In this document: positions 16,686 to 25,310 of the stretch, one piece after another
How the letters are laid out: each line of letters begins with the position of its first letter
Position numbering within the stretch: position 1 is the stretch's first letter
Assembly: GCA_024233865.1 (NCBI GenBank)
Contig: JACKPA010000016.1
Location: 62,001-126,000, forward strand
Direction of reading: 5' to 3'
Length of the DNA stretch: 64,000 nt
Source: Leptospiraceae bacterium
GTDB lineage: Bacteria; Spirochaetota; Leptospiria; Leptospirales; Leptospiraceae
Translations under genes and position numbers: made by a program
Notes under the pieces: generated by a model
Told to the model about the DNA's origin: nothing
The model's database searches: none
What the model saw: only the letters and a program-made list of their open reading frames with translations

Positions 16686-18160
16686 ATTTGCAACTTTTTT
16701 TCATTACTGCACAACAATACTTTTTCCCAAAAAAGTATTGTTTTTTAATATTCCATACAGTTTTTCTTTTCAATTCATGTAATGATTCTTGCTCACAATC
16801 ACAAAAGGATAACCCAACTTCACTCGACAAGTCCAAAAAACTTAAAACTGTTCGTGTATATTCCCACAAGCCTACTGGAAAAATTGACAAGTTGCAAGTA
16901 TTAAATCTTCAAAAAGGTATTGAAAATTGGCTTGTAAGTCTTAAAAACAAAGGATATTTTCCTGGAATTGCAGTTGGTGTGGTAATTGGAAAAAAGTTAA
17001 AATACGTTAGATATATTGGATATTCCTCCCTTAATCATAAATACGAAATTGCATCCGTCACAAAAACGATGACGGCTCTTGGGGTCATGCGACTTGTGGA
17101 AAAAGGTATACTAGATTTGGACAAACCTTTGAGTTATTATTTACCTAAAGTTCTATTGGAAAAAAAAGAACTAGGTTCCAAACCAATTCTTTTAAGAAAT
17201 CTCTTGTCCCATACATCCGGCTTACCTGATCTGCGTTATTACCAACCCAAAGTATGGCATTCTCCAAAACAAACCGGATTAAAATATCCAACTCCTGAAC
17301 AGATATATCCGACTGGTTTGCACTACAGATACTCAAATCACAATTTTATGTTATTAGGGTCTGTTATTGAAGTTCAGACTAAACAAAAACTTAAAGAATA
17401 TTTGGAAAAAAATGTCTTTCTTCCACTGGGTATGCAAAATACAATTGCTTCTGAAGATATATTAGGTGCATGGGGGATTCAAACAACTCTGCCAGATTTG
17501 GCTAAATTTGCCTCTTTTTGGTTAGAAAGAGGAGTTTCTAATATAGGGAAAAAAGTTCTCGATGTTGCAACAATACAAAAAATGTTTGAAGAGCAAACTT
17601 ACATTCCTTTTGCTTCTAAAAAAAGGTATATCGGATTAGCATGGAGGATTCAAAGTGATTCCAATTGTGTAGTAACATTTTTTCATATAGGTGGTGCTCC
17701 TGGAGTTGCTGCTTGGGTACAATTATTTCCTGCCTATCAAGCAGCAATTGTTTATCTTGCCAACCCTCCGAATTATGAAAATAACCTGATTGGATATTTG
17801 GTTGCCTTACAAAAAAAGTTAGGTGATTTGGCAGGTGCTATGGTGGGTGCAAAAGAGTCAATTTATCAATTTGAAGCAAATAAACTAAGTGAAAATGAAT
17901 ATAGTCTGTATGTTGGAAAGTTTAAAAATCCATTGACAGGTGAACAGATTGAAATCACAACACTAAAAAATTATGTATATCTCAAAACAAAAAACAATCA
18001 ATTTAAAATTATTCCGGATACAACCAATGTATTTCATTTTCCAGCTTATGAATTCACTTTTAGTTCAAAAAGCAACCAAGTAATAGGATTTTCTGACTAT
18101 AAAGGTTTTTACGGAAAACTAAAAACAAATAAAGATTTTGTGGATATATACAATGATTAA
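16682..18160 (+). CDS. Exported serine hydrolase, class C beta-lactamase fold (second of pair)
   Basis: 492 residues. The N-terminus is hydrophobic and carries LFNSC at about residue 33, so it is likely a lipoprotein. Active-site residues are Ser125 and Lys128 (ASVTKTM), Tyr217 (RYSNHN) and a HIGG motif in place of HTG. LLSHTSGLPDL is a typical family stretch. After the catalytic domain (about 75-385) there is a beta-rich C-terminal domain (EYSLYVGKFKNP ... ) resembling the lipocalin-like domain often attached to such esterases. It is a paralogue of the preceding protein and begins within its stop codon. The extra C-terminal domain suggests a different substrate or partner. Confidence 0.88.
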   Translation: MNLQLFFITAQQYFFPKKYCFLIFHTVFLFNSCNDSCSQSQKDNPTSLDKSKKLKTVRVYSHKPTGKIDKLQVLNLQKGIENWLVSLKNKGYFPGIAVGVVIGKKLKYVRYIGYSSLNHKYEIASVTKTMTALGVMRLVEKGILDLDKPLSYYLPKVLLEKKELGSKPILLRNLLSHTSGLPDLRYYQPKVWHSPKQTGLKYPTPEQIYPTGLHYRYSNHNFMLLGSVIEVQTKQKLKEYLEKNVFLPLGMQNTIASEDILGAWGIQTTLPDLAKFASFWLERGVSNIGKKVLDVATIQKMFEEQTYIPFASKKRYIGLAWRIQSDSNCVVTFFHIGGAPGVAAWVQLFPAYQAAIVYLANPPNYENNLIGYLVALQKKLGDLAGAMVGAKESIYQFEANKLSENEYSLYVGKFKNPLTGEQIEITTLKNYVYLKTKNNQFKIIPDTTNVFHFPAYEFTFSSKSNQVIGFSDYKGFYGKLKTNKDFVDIYND

Positions 18161-18195
18161 GATAAAACGTAAAAGAAAAAGGTTAAATCGAAATC

Positions 18196-20190
18196 ATGGC
18201 TAAACCGGTTATATTTTGTGTTGAGGATGAAGAAAGTATTCTAGACGGATTGCAAAGAATACTAATCAAGAACTTCGAGAGTGCGTACACAATTGGAGTA
18301 TCCGAGGATGGTAAAAAGGCAATTGATATCATAGAAGAAATGGTTCGAAATGAACTTGATATAGCCCTTATTATATCCGATTATTTTATGCCTGGAATGA
18401 AAGGGGATGAAGTGCTTATAAAAACTCATCAGATAGTTCCTAACGCATTAAAAATATTATTAACCGGTGGCGCAAGTTTAGAGGGCATCACAAATATAAT
18501 CAATAAAGCGAGGCTGTATAGATATATATCCAAGCCATGGCAATCCGAAGATTTGGTGTTAACCATAAAAGAAGCCCTTCGCAGTTATCATCAAACAAAG
18601 CTGTTAGAAGAGCAAAACAATAGACTGAGGGAATTACTTGAAAGCTTAGAAATTCGTGTAGAGGAAAGGACAGCAAAACTCTCCATAGCCAACAAAAAGT
18701 TGAAAGAAGCAAGAAGAAGAGCTGAGATGTCTAACCAAGCTAAAAGTGTATTTTTAGCTAACATCAGCCATGAGATAAAAACTCCCCTAAATGCAATTAT
18801 AGGATTTTCCGATTTATTATTTACACAACTAAAGGAATCTCAATTTAAAAATTACTTGCAGTCTATAAAATCAAGTAGCAATACTCTATTAAACCTAATT
18901 AATGATATTCTCGATTTGTCTAAAATTGAAGCAGGACAATTGGAACTTCACCCCAAACCTTTGAATTTGGCTTTTAGTGTAGATGAGATTAAAAATATAT
19001 TTTCCTTAAAAGCAATGCAAAAACAAATAGAGCTCAATGTAGAGGTTTCTTCCGATATTCCTCATCTGCTTTTGGATGAGCTTCGTCTTCACCAAATACT
19101 AAATAACCTAATGAGCAATGCTTTAAAGTTTACTGAGAAAGGTTACATAAAAATTAAAGTAAATTTTAACTATTCTCCCGTTGATAAAAATTCCGGGGAT
19201 GTAATTATATCCATACAGGATACTGGTATCGGAATTCCGGCTACGGCACAAAAAGCTATATTTGCTCCTTTTAAGCAGCAGGAAGAGCAAGATGAACGTA
19301 GATTTGGAGGAACCGGCTTAGGCCTTACAATCTCGAAACGTTTAATCGAATTTATGAATGGAGAAATCTTTTTAAAAAGTGAGGTGAATAGAGGAAGTAT
19401 TTTTACAATTGTTTTAAAAAATGTAAAGGTGTCAAAAACAATCGTATACAACAAACCTAATATTGCTTTTGAAATAAATAATTATATTTTTGAAAAAGCA
19501 ACAATTCTTGTAGTTGATGATAACAAAATGAATCGTGAACTTTTAAGGAACGTTTTGGAGTCAATTAATTTAAATGTCACAGAAGCAAGAAATGGACAAG
19601 AAGCAGTTAAAATGGCTATGAATAAACCGGATTTAATTCTTATGGATATCCGAATGCCTTTGATGGATGGAAATGAAGCAACAAGGCTTATCAAAAACAC
19701 TAAGGATTGTCAAAATATTCCAATTATAGCATTGACTGCAGCAACGGTTTCTCAGGATAAAAATTCTGAAAAACAATTTGACAGCTACCTTCGCAAACCT
19801 TTACATATACCCAGTTTGTATGATGAATTGCTAAAATATTTAAAACACCATAAGATCACTTCCGAAGATAAAAAAGAAACAGAAAATAAACTTTCTGATT
19901 CTGTTCGAAAGAAATTACCTGAAATTATTCATAGATTAGAACTTGAGTACGTCACTAAAAGTAAAGAATTACTAGATGCTATAGATATGGAAACAGTAGG
20001 AAAATTTGGAAAGGAATTAAATGAATTTGCCATTTCGTACAATTTATCATCTCTATCGAATACTGCAAAAAGTTTAATCCAGAGTGCAAATGAGTTTGAT
20101 ATAGAGAGAGCTAACGCACTTTTAATGTCTATTCCGGATTTCGCTATAATGATGAAAAATCATCTTGTTAATACAAGTCAGGACTTATAA
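18196..20190 (+). CDS. Hybrid histidine kinase REC-HisKA-HATPase-REC with Hpt-like tail
   Basis: 664 residues, cytoplasmic. REC1 (1-125) has acceptor Asp62 in LIISDYFMPGMKG and KPW; it resembles the receiver of c-di-GMP-type regulators. A coiled coil (about 135-180) leads to HisKA with His192 in ANISHEIKTPLN, then NNLMSNALKFT, DTGIGIP and GGTGLGL. REC2 (435-550) has Asp484 in ILMDIRMPLMDG. The last 100 residues form a helical domain laid out like an Hpt module (GKELNEFAISYNLSSLSNTAKSLI, FDIERAN) but with no histidine at the phosphotransfer position. It is closely similar to the kinase at 42186 through the catalytic core and REC2. Start ATG at 18196, with AAAAAGG upstream. Confidence 0.92.
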   Translation: MAKPVIFCVEDEESILDGLQRILIKNFESAYTIGVSEDGKKAIDIIEEMVRNELDIALIISDYFMPGMKGDEVLIKTHQIVPNALKILLTGGASLEGITNIINKARLYRYISKPWQSEDLVLTIKEALRSYHQTKLLEEQNNRLRELLESLEIRVEERTAKLSIANKKLKEARRRAEMSNQAKSVFLANISHEIKTPLNAIIGFSDLLFTQLKESQFKNYLQSIKSSSNTLLNLINDILDLSKIEAGQLELHPKPLNLAFSVDEIKNIFSLKAMQKQIELNVEVSSDIPHLLLDELRLHQILNNLMSNALKFTEKGYIKIKVNFNYSPVDKNSGDVIISIQDTGIGIPATAQKAIFAPFKQQEEQDERRFGGTGLGLTISKRLIEFMNGEIFLKSEVNRGSIFTIVLKNVKVSKTIVYNKPNIAFEINNYIFEKATILVVDDNKMNRELLRNVLESINLNVTEARNGQEAVKMAMNKPDLILMDIRMPLMDGNEATRLIKNTKDCQNIPIIALTAATVSQDKNSEKQFDSYLRKPLHIPSLYDELLKYLKHHKITSEDKKETENKLSDSVRKKLPEIIHRLELEYVTKSKELLDAIDMETVGKFGKELNEFAISYNLSSLSNTAKSLIQSANEFDIERANALLMSIPDFAIMMKNHLVNTSQDL

Positions 20191-20237
20191 TAGACTTGTT
20201 GGTTTTTCTATATTAATTTTAAAAGTAAGGATAACTT

Positions 20238-21521
20238 ATGTCTGACAGAAAACAAATAGTTATAGTTGGAGATGGTTTTGGCGGACTTCAAGCAACCCAA
20301 AAACTGGCAAAAAATCTAAAAACAACAAAAATTACGATCATTGATCGAACCAATCATCACTTATTCCAGCCTCTGCTTTATCAAGTAGCAAGTGCCGTTT
20401 TAAGTCCGGCAGATATTGCCATTCCTACACGCTCTCTTATCACAAACTGGAAAAATGTTTCTGTGTTAATGGGAGAAGCCCATGGTATTGATAAGGAAAA
20501 TAGAATTCTTTATTACCAAGATAAAGAAATTAAATACGATTACTTGGTATTGGCTATGGGGGCTAGAACAAGTTATTTTGGCAATGATCACTGGGCAAAA
20601 TATACAATGGGTTTAAAAAGCATCAAAGATGCACTGAAAATTCGTAGAGAACTTTTATTATCTTTTGAAAAAGCAGAATTGGAAAGCATATCTCGAAAGT
20701 TGATGTCTCACTATTTGAATTATGTCATTGTCGGTGGTGGTCCAACCGGTGTAGAGCTTGCCGGTGCTTTTGCCGAACTATCCAAACGAATCATTCGCCA
20801 AGACTTTCGAAAAATCGACCCTGCTTTGAGCAATATCACCCTCATTGAAGCTGGTCCAAGAATACTTTCTACGTTTTCTGAGAAATCATCGGAAATTGCA
20901 AAATTAGCATTAAAAAAAAGAGGAGTTACAATCTTACTCAATTCAAAAGTTGTTAATATTGATGAAAAGGGAGTTCATTTAACAGATCGAATTCTCGCTA
21001 CCCACAATATAGTTTGGGCTGCCGGAGTTTCAGCCAATCCCTTTGGGAAAAAGTTAGGAGTTGAACTTGATTCAAGCGGTAGAGTAATTGTAGACGAATT
21101 TTGTGCCATTCCAAATCATCCGGAAATTTTTGCAATTGGTGATATGGCAAATTTCAGCAAAGGATATGACAAACCGTTGCCTGGCGTTTCTCCGACTGCC
21201 ATGCAACAGGGACGATATGTCGCTAATCTAATTATAAAAGAGATTCATGGAAAACCAAGAAATAAGCCATTTAGGTATATAAACAAAGGTTCCATGGCAA
21301 CAATTGGTAGAATGGACGCAGTCGCAGAATTAGGTAAATTACGTCTTTCCGGTTTTTTGGGCTGGCTTGCATGGTTGTTTGTTCATCTGTTTTACCAAGT
21401 TGGCTTTAAAAACAAAGTAACAATTCTTATCACTTGGATATGGAGCTATGTATCCTTTAAAGCCGGAGCCAGGCTAATCCAAGGTCCGATCAACGATGAA
21501 GAAAATAAAGAACATTCTTGA
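20238..21521 (+). CDS. ndh: Type II NADH dehydrogenase
   Basis: A 427-residue peripheral membrane flavoenzyme that passes electrons from NADH to quinone without pumping protons. The FAD-binding Rossmann motif is IVIVGDGFGGLQA (Asp in place of the usual second Gly), the NADH site is IVGGGPTGVELAG, and the FAD C-terminal motif is IFAIGDMA. Quinone-side residues are in SPTAMQQGRYVA. The C-terminal amphipathic region (SGFLGWLAWLFVHLFYQVGF) is the usual membrane anchor. AAGGA lies seven to eight bases before the ATG. The BFD ferredoxin and RibD-like reductase follow and may share its transcript. Confidence 0.95.
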   Translation: MSDRKQIVIVGDGFGGLQATQKLAKNLKTTKITIIDRTNHHLFQPLLYQVASAVLSPADIAIPTRSLITNWKNVSVLMGEAHGIDKENRILYYQDKEIKYDYLVLAMGARTSYFGNDHWAKYTMGLKSIKDALKIRRELLLSFEKAELESISRKLMSHYLNYVIVGGGPTGVELAGAFAELSKRIIRQDFRKIDPALSNITLIEAGPRILSTFSEKSSEIAKLALKKRGVTILLNSKVVNIDEKGVHLTDRILATHNIVWAAGVSANPFGKKLGVELDSSGRVIVDEFCAIPNHPEIFAIGDMANFSKGYDKPLPGVSPTAMQQGRYVANLIIKEIHGKPRNKPFRYINKGSMATIGRMDAVAELGKLRLSGFLGWLAWLFVHLFYQVGFKNKVTILITWIWSYVSFKAGARLIQGPINDEENKEHS

Positions 21522-21603
21522 TTTATCAGAGAGTATTTTCGTCAAATTATTAGCCGGGAAAATTTAATTTTAGAATTGTTATAATTTATAGGAGAAAGCT
21601 AAA

Positions 21604-21825
21604 ATGGAAGAAGAGCAGAATGAATTGATAGAATTTTACCAAATGATGCGACCTAGGAATATATGTATCTGCAAAGCTGTGAGTGAAAATGATATTATAA
21701 AAGCCATAGAAGATGGCTATGATACCTATGAAAAAATAGTTTTAAGAACCGGTGCCACAACCGGTTGTGGGACTTGCTTTAGAAGTGTTCATAATATCAT
21801 CAAAAGGGAAAAAGATGGAAATTGA
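21604..21825 (+). CDS. BFD-like [2Fe-2S] protein
   Basis: 73 residues. Four cysteines in the BFD pattern, CICK then GCGTC, with the surrounding ISENDIIKAI-like helix (VSENDIIKAIEDG) and TGATTGCGTC. In characterised members (bacterioferritin-associated ferredoxin, NirB or NAD-oxidase subunits) the domain carries a [2Fe-2S] cluster and passes electrons. GGAGAAAGC gives a ribosome site before the ATG. The final eleven bases overlap the start of the next gene, indicating coupling. Whether it serves ferritin iron release or another redox partner cannot be told. Confidence 0.88.
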   Translation: MEEEQNELIEFYQMMRPRNICICKAVSENDIIKAIEDGYDTYEKIVLRTGATTGCGTCFRSVHNIIKREKDGN

Positions 21826-22498
21826 TCGGAAATCCTATCACCTCTCCATCAATATGGCGATGACCATGGATGGAAAAGTAACAAGGCCTAATGGTAAATG
21901 GTACGGTTTATCTTCACAAAATGACAAATTTCAAATGGACTTTATACGAAGCCAAGCAGAAGTTTTAATAATCGGTAAAAATTCAATTATCAACGATAAT
22001 CCGATCACTCAAATTAGGTATGTAAAAAATTCGGTTAATCCGATACCAATTATTTTGATACGAACTGGTGTGATTCCGAACGATAGAAATATTTTCAAAA
22101 ATATAGATGATAAAAAACCATTGGTTTTTTGTCTGGAAAATAACTCCGAGAACATCAAAAATGAGCTTACTAATTTAGTAGATATTTATTGTTTAAAAGA
22201 ATTAAATCCGATAACCGTGCTAAAAAAAATTATAAACCTGGGATACTACAAAATATTATTAGAGGGAGGTCCACAATTGAATTATTCCTTCTTAAAAGAA
22301 AATTTAGTGCATAAAATTCACCTTACCATTGTTCCATTTCTAATTGGAAAAAAGGATTTGCCTACAATTGTAGATGGAAATGAAAATTTCCTTAATTTTG
22401 ATACAAAACAATGGAATTTGGTTAGCTGTAAGTCTCAAGAAAATGAAGTTTTTCTAGAATTTGAGAATAAAATTCAAACTCAGTTAAGTAGCAGTTGA
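21815..22498 (+). CDS. RibD C-terminal-type reductase
   Basis: The ATG at 21815 is preceded by AAGGGAAAAAG, so the longer frame from 21752 is rejected. 227 residues. MAMTMDGKVTRPNGKWYGLSS, VLIIGKNSIINDNPITQIRY, and ILLEGGPQLNYSFLKENLVHKIHLTIVPFLIG are the signature strands of the dihydrofolate-reductase-like domain of RibD, which reduces 5-amino-6-(5-phosphoribosylamino)uracil with NADPH in riboflavin synthesis. The deaminase domain is absent, so it is either a stand-alone pyrimidine reductase or a related reductase. It overlaps the BFD gene by eleven bases. Other riboflavin genes are not in view. Confidence 0.85.
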   Translation: MEIDRKSYHLSINMAMTMDGKVTRPNGKWYGLSSQNDKFQMDFIRSQAEVLIIGKNSIINDNPITQIRYVKNSVNPIPIILIRTGVIPNDRNIFKNIDDKKPLVFCLENNSENIKNELTNLVDIYCLKELNPITVLKKIINLGYYKILLEGGPQLNYSFLKENLVHKIHLTIVPFLIGKKDLPTIVDGNENFLNFDTKQWNLVSCKSQENEVFLEFENKIQTQLSSS

Positions 22499-22559
22499 AT
22501 ATGGAAATTTATTAAATCCTAAAGTAAAACTTTTATTATGTCCGATAATAGATATTGAA

Positions 22560-23300
22560 ATGATAAATGGTGTATCGGGAAATGTATACAGTCATATCCA
22601 ACCTCTTATCTCAACTGGTGGTATACATTATATAGGTTATGGTCAAATAGAAAGTTCGTCTAATTCTTTATCGGTAATCCATCTCATCTCGCATGAGTTA
22701 GATCACGTGGCGGAATATCGAATAAATCCTATTAACGAAAAGGATATAGTAGAGTATTCAAAAGGTGGAATTGATTATGAAATCAGAGATGACAGGCTTG
22801 TTACCATTAGCAAGAAAAATGTTCTTTGGAATGGAAATAATATTCAGGAAAATAAAAATCCCAAAGATACATATACGAGTTTTTGGGAACAACTACACAG
22901 AAAAACGGACAAAAAGACGTTAAAAGTAGATGTAAATGCCTATTCTTCCCAAAATTCAATGATAGATATTATAGAATTATTTCAAGATGATGTTAAAAGG
23001 CTTGAGACAAAATTATATGTTTTGGATTCCGAGTTGATCAATTTAAAAAAAGACTTCTTTTATTCCCCTCCGAATTCCATAAACAGCCAGGGTAATAAAA
23101 CCGGAATTAAAATAAATCGATTGAATGAAATGAAAAGAAAGATTGAAGTGGAGCTCCTCGTTTTAAGAAGTAACATTGCAATTAACAAATACAGAGAAAT
23201 GATACAGCAAATTGACACATTTTTAGATCAACATTTTATAACCTTTATTCCGGATTCTATTGATATGGAGCATGGAAAATACGTAGACCTTGTTATTTAA
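22560..23300 (+). CDS. Unknown protein with an HExxH motif
   Basis: 246 residues, no signal peptide. Residues 40-52 read LSVIHLISHELDHVAEY, which contains HELDH, a match to the HExxH zinc-metallopeptidase signature. A strand-rich stretch (IVEYSKGGIDYEIRDDRLVTISKK) follows. The second half is a long charged helix pair (about 145-225), likely a coiled coil. This layout recalls the SprA-related putative metallopeptidase family found in several phyla, but I cannot confirm it. A third zinc ligand is not evident. It starts about 60 bases after the RibD-like gene with no clear Shine-Dalgarno. Confidence 0.6.
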   Translation: MINGVSGNVYSHIQPLISTGGIHYIGYGQIESSSNSLSVIHLISHELDHVAEYRINPINEKDIVEYSKGGIDYEIRDDRLVTISKKNVLWNGNNIQENKNPKDTYTSFWEQLHRKTDKKTLKVDVNAYSSQNSMIDIIELFQDDVKRLETKLYVLDSELINLKKDFFYSPPNSINSQGNKTGIKINRLNEMKRKIEVELLVLRSNIAINKYREMIQQIDTFLDQHFITFIPDSIDMEHGKYVDLVI

Positions 23301-23341
23301 TAGTATACTGTGGAAGTATCACAGCCATTCTTAATGTGATT

Positions 23342-23363
23342 TTACAGGCTGGGAAACCTGTAA
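23342..23363. terminator. Hairpin downstream of the HExxH gene
   Basis: TTACAGG and CCTGTAA form a 7-bp stem around an 8-base loop, 41 bases after the stop. There is no strong U-tract. A related ACAGGC/GCCTGT palindrome occurs at 61363. Confidence 0.4.
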
Positions 23364-23559
23364 TACTTTACTATTTCTTCTATATTTCGCACTAAAAATT
23401 TCTCTTTTATAATAGAAAGGTAGTCTATAATTATAGAAATATATACAACACAGATTGGCTTTCGGATAAAAGACATAAGAAAATCATTGAAAATTAAGAG
23501 AGTTCATTCATGTTAATCCCAAAAATCATTCTAATTATAGTATATTTATGGAGAAATTA

Positions 23560-25266
23560 ATGACATTTGTTAAAAGTTGCATAGCCAAACTTTGCTTATT
23601 CTCTATTCTATCTGTTTCTTTCTTGCAATGTGGTAATAATAATAATAATGAAATTAATCCAATTGTTTTACTTCTCACTGTCGGATGGTTGCAAACTAGA
23701 CCGGACGGAGGTTTTGGGCTGAACTTTGATTCAAGCAGTTGGAGCTCCGTAGAAGAACAAATCAACCTTACAGATCTTAGAGGTAGTTCCACAACCACAA
23801 ATTTAAGTTCATCTAGTCTTCCTTCTAAAATGAATTTACAAGATACCGGTTTTTTCCCTCCCATTGGTGACCAAGGTAAATATGGAACTTGTGTGGCTTG
23901 GGCAGTCGGATACAATATGAAAACGTACATGGAAAATAGGGATTTGAACCAAACAACATCTTCTTCCTCAAGCCAGTTTAGTCCCAAATACCTATTCTGG
24001 TCTATTCCGGATAGTCAAAAAGGAGAAGGTTGTGGCGGCACAAATTTTGAATACGCATTGCAAGTCGTGCAGACAAAAGGAATCGCCACTCAAGCAACAG
24101 TACCTTATACGGAGTTGGGAGACTGTTCTTACCAAACAGTCGACTCATGGGATAACGAAGCAAGTAGTTATAAGATAAAGAGCTATCGAAGACTGGATAA
24201 AGTGGATTCTAACGGAGACGGAATTATCAATATCAACGCCATTAAAGAAAATATCGCGAACTACAATCCGGTAGTAATAGGAGCCAAATTAGGTGATAAA
24301 TTTATGCAATGGAGAGGTTCTGGTGTTCTACAAGGAGATACTTATAATTATAGTGGGCAACATGCTTACCATGCAATGGTGGTAGGTGGGTATGATGATT
24401 CGGTAGGACCAAACGGATCATTTCTGGTTATTAACTCTTGGGGACAACGTTGGGGAAATTCCGGAACTATCTGGGTTGACTATAATTTCTTTAAAAATGA
24501 ATTTGCCTTCGCTTCATTTATGGCTACCAATATTCCTTCCAAGCCACAAGATGAAAATAATATCGTACCCGTATACAGCCAAGCTGATCTATACGGATTT
24601 TCATTAGCCGCCTCCATAAACACTTCCAATCGTCAACTAACCCTCAGCTATGTGGTAAAAAATACGGGGAAAACAACCATTAGTTCCGACAACAACTGGG
24701 CTATTGCATTTATTTTGTACAATGCTAACAGTGCAAATGATTATAAGGTAATTTATTATGACCTTTTTTCAAACAAGTATTCTGATAATACGTGTGATTA
24801 CGATTCGAACTTGGATAATGCTTTTTTTTGTAATTACAATTCCAGCGTAAGCTTTGCTTCCGGTTATGGAATGACCAGATCGAATGACTTGATTGCAAGT
24901 GCTACAGTACCTTCTAACCTAAACGGAACCTACTATAGCCTCATTGTAGCAGACTTGATGGATAATATTAGTGAAGTCAATGAAGATAATAACCTTTTAT
25001 ATAGCTCTTATACAACAAAATACGAAAACGGTGTACCCAAATCGGTTTCCAGAAGCTTGAAAACAGAAGGTAATCCTGAAGGAAAAGCGTATCTTAGTTA
25101 TGAGGAAATGCGAAAGGTCAACCCCAATACCTATACTCCAGAAGAGTTAAGGCTTCTGTTAAGCCAGTTAAAAAACAATGCATATACCAGGCTTAGAGCA
25201 AAACAAAATAAATCTTCCAAAACCAAAACGGAAATTATTATACCCAAACGCCCGGTTTTGAATTAG
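23560..25266 (+). CDS. Papain-like (C1A) cysteine protease lipoprotein
   Basis: The ATG at 23560 follows TGGAG by a proper spacing, so it is preferred to the ATG at 23548. About 568 residues. A lipoprotein signal ends at SFLQC. The C1A catalytic set is complete: oxyanion Gln105 in IGDQGKYGTC, Cys111, His271 in AYHAMVVGGYDD and Asn292 in INSWGQRWG. Between them, near residues 213-227, lies DKVDSNGDGIININ, an EF-hand/dockerin-like calcium loop that is unusual for the family. After the protease domain (95-315) comes a CARDB-like beta-sandwich (about 345-480). It is probably displayed at the outer membrane and acts on proteins outside the cell. Confidence 0.88.
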   Translation: MTFVKSCIAKLCLFSILSVSFLQCGNNNNNEINPIVLLLTVGWLQTRPDGGFGLNFDSSSWSSVEEQINLTDLRGSSTTTNLSSSSLPSKMNLQDTGFFPPIGDQGKYGTCVAWAVGYNMKTYMENRDLNQTTSSSSSQFSPKYLFWSIPDSQKGEGCGGTNFEYALQVVQTKGIATQATVPYTELGDCSYQTVDSWDNEASSYKIKSYRRLDKVDSNGDGIININAIKENIANYNPVVIGAKLGDKFMQWRGSGVLQGDTYNYSGQHAYHAMVVGGYDDSVGPNGSFLVINSWGQRWGNSGTIWVDYNFFKNEFAFASFMATNIPSKPQDENNIVPVYSQADLYGFSLAASINTSNRQLTLSYVVKNTGKTTISSDNNWAIAFILYNANSANDYKVIYYDLFSNKYSDNTCDYDSNLDNAFFCNYNSSVSFASGYGMTRSNDLIASATVPSNLNGTYYSLIVADLMDNISEVNEDNNLLYSSYTTKYENGVPKSVSRSLKTEGNPEGKAYLSYEEMRKVNPNTYTPEELRLLLSQLKNNAYTRLRAKQNKSSKTKTEIIIPKRPVLN

Positions 25267-25310
25267 AACAAAAGATTTTAGGTTGATTTTTGAGAGTACA
25301 CTATGGTTGT

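Noticed and set aside
21522..21603. Riboswitch in front of the BFD/RibD-like genes
   Set aside because: The gap is only 82 bases and shows no FMN-element conserved blocks.
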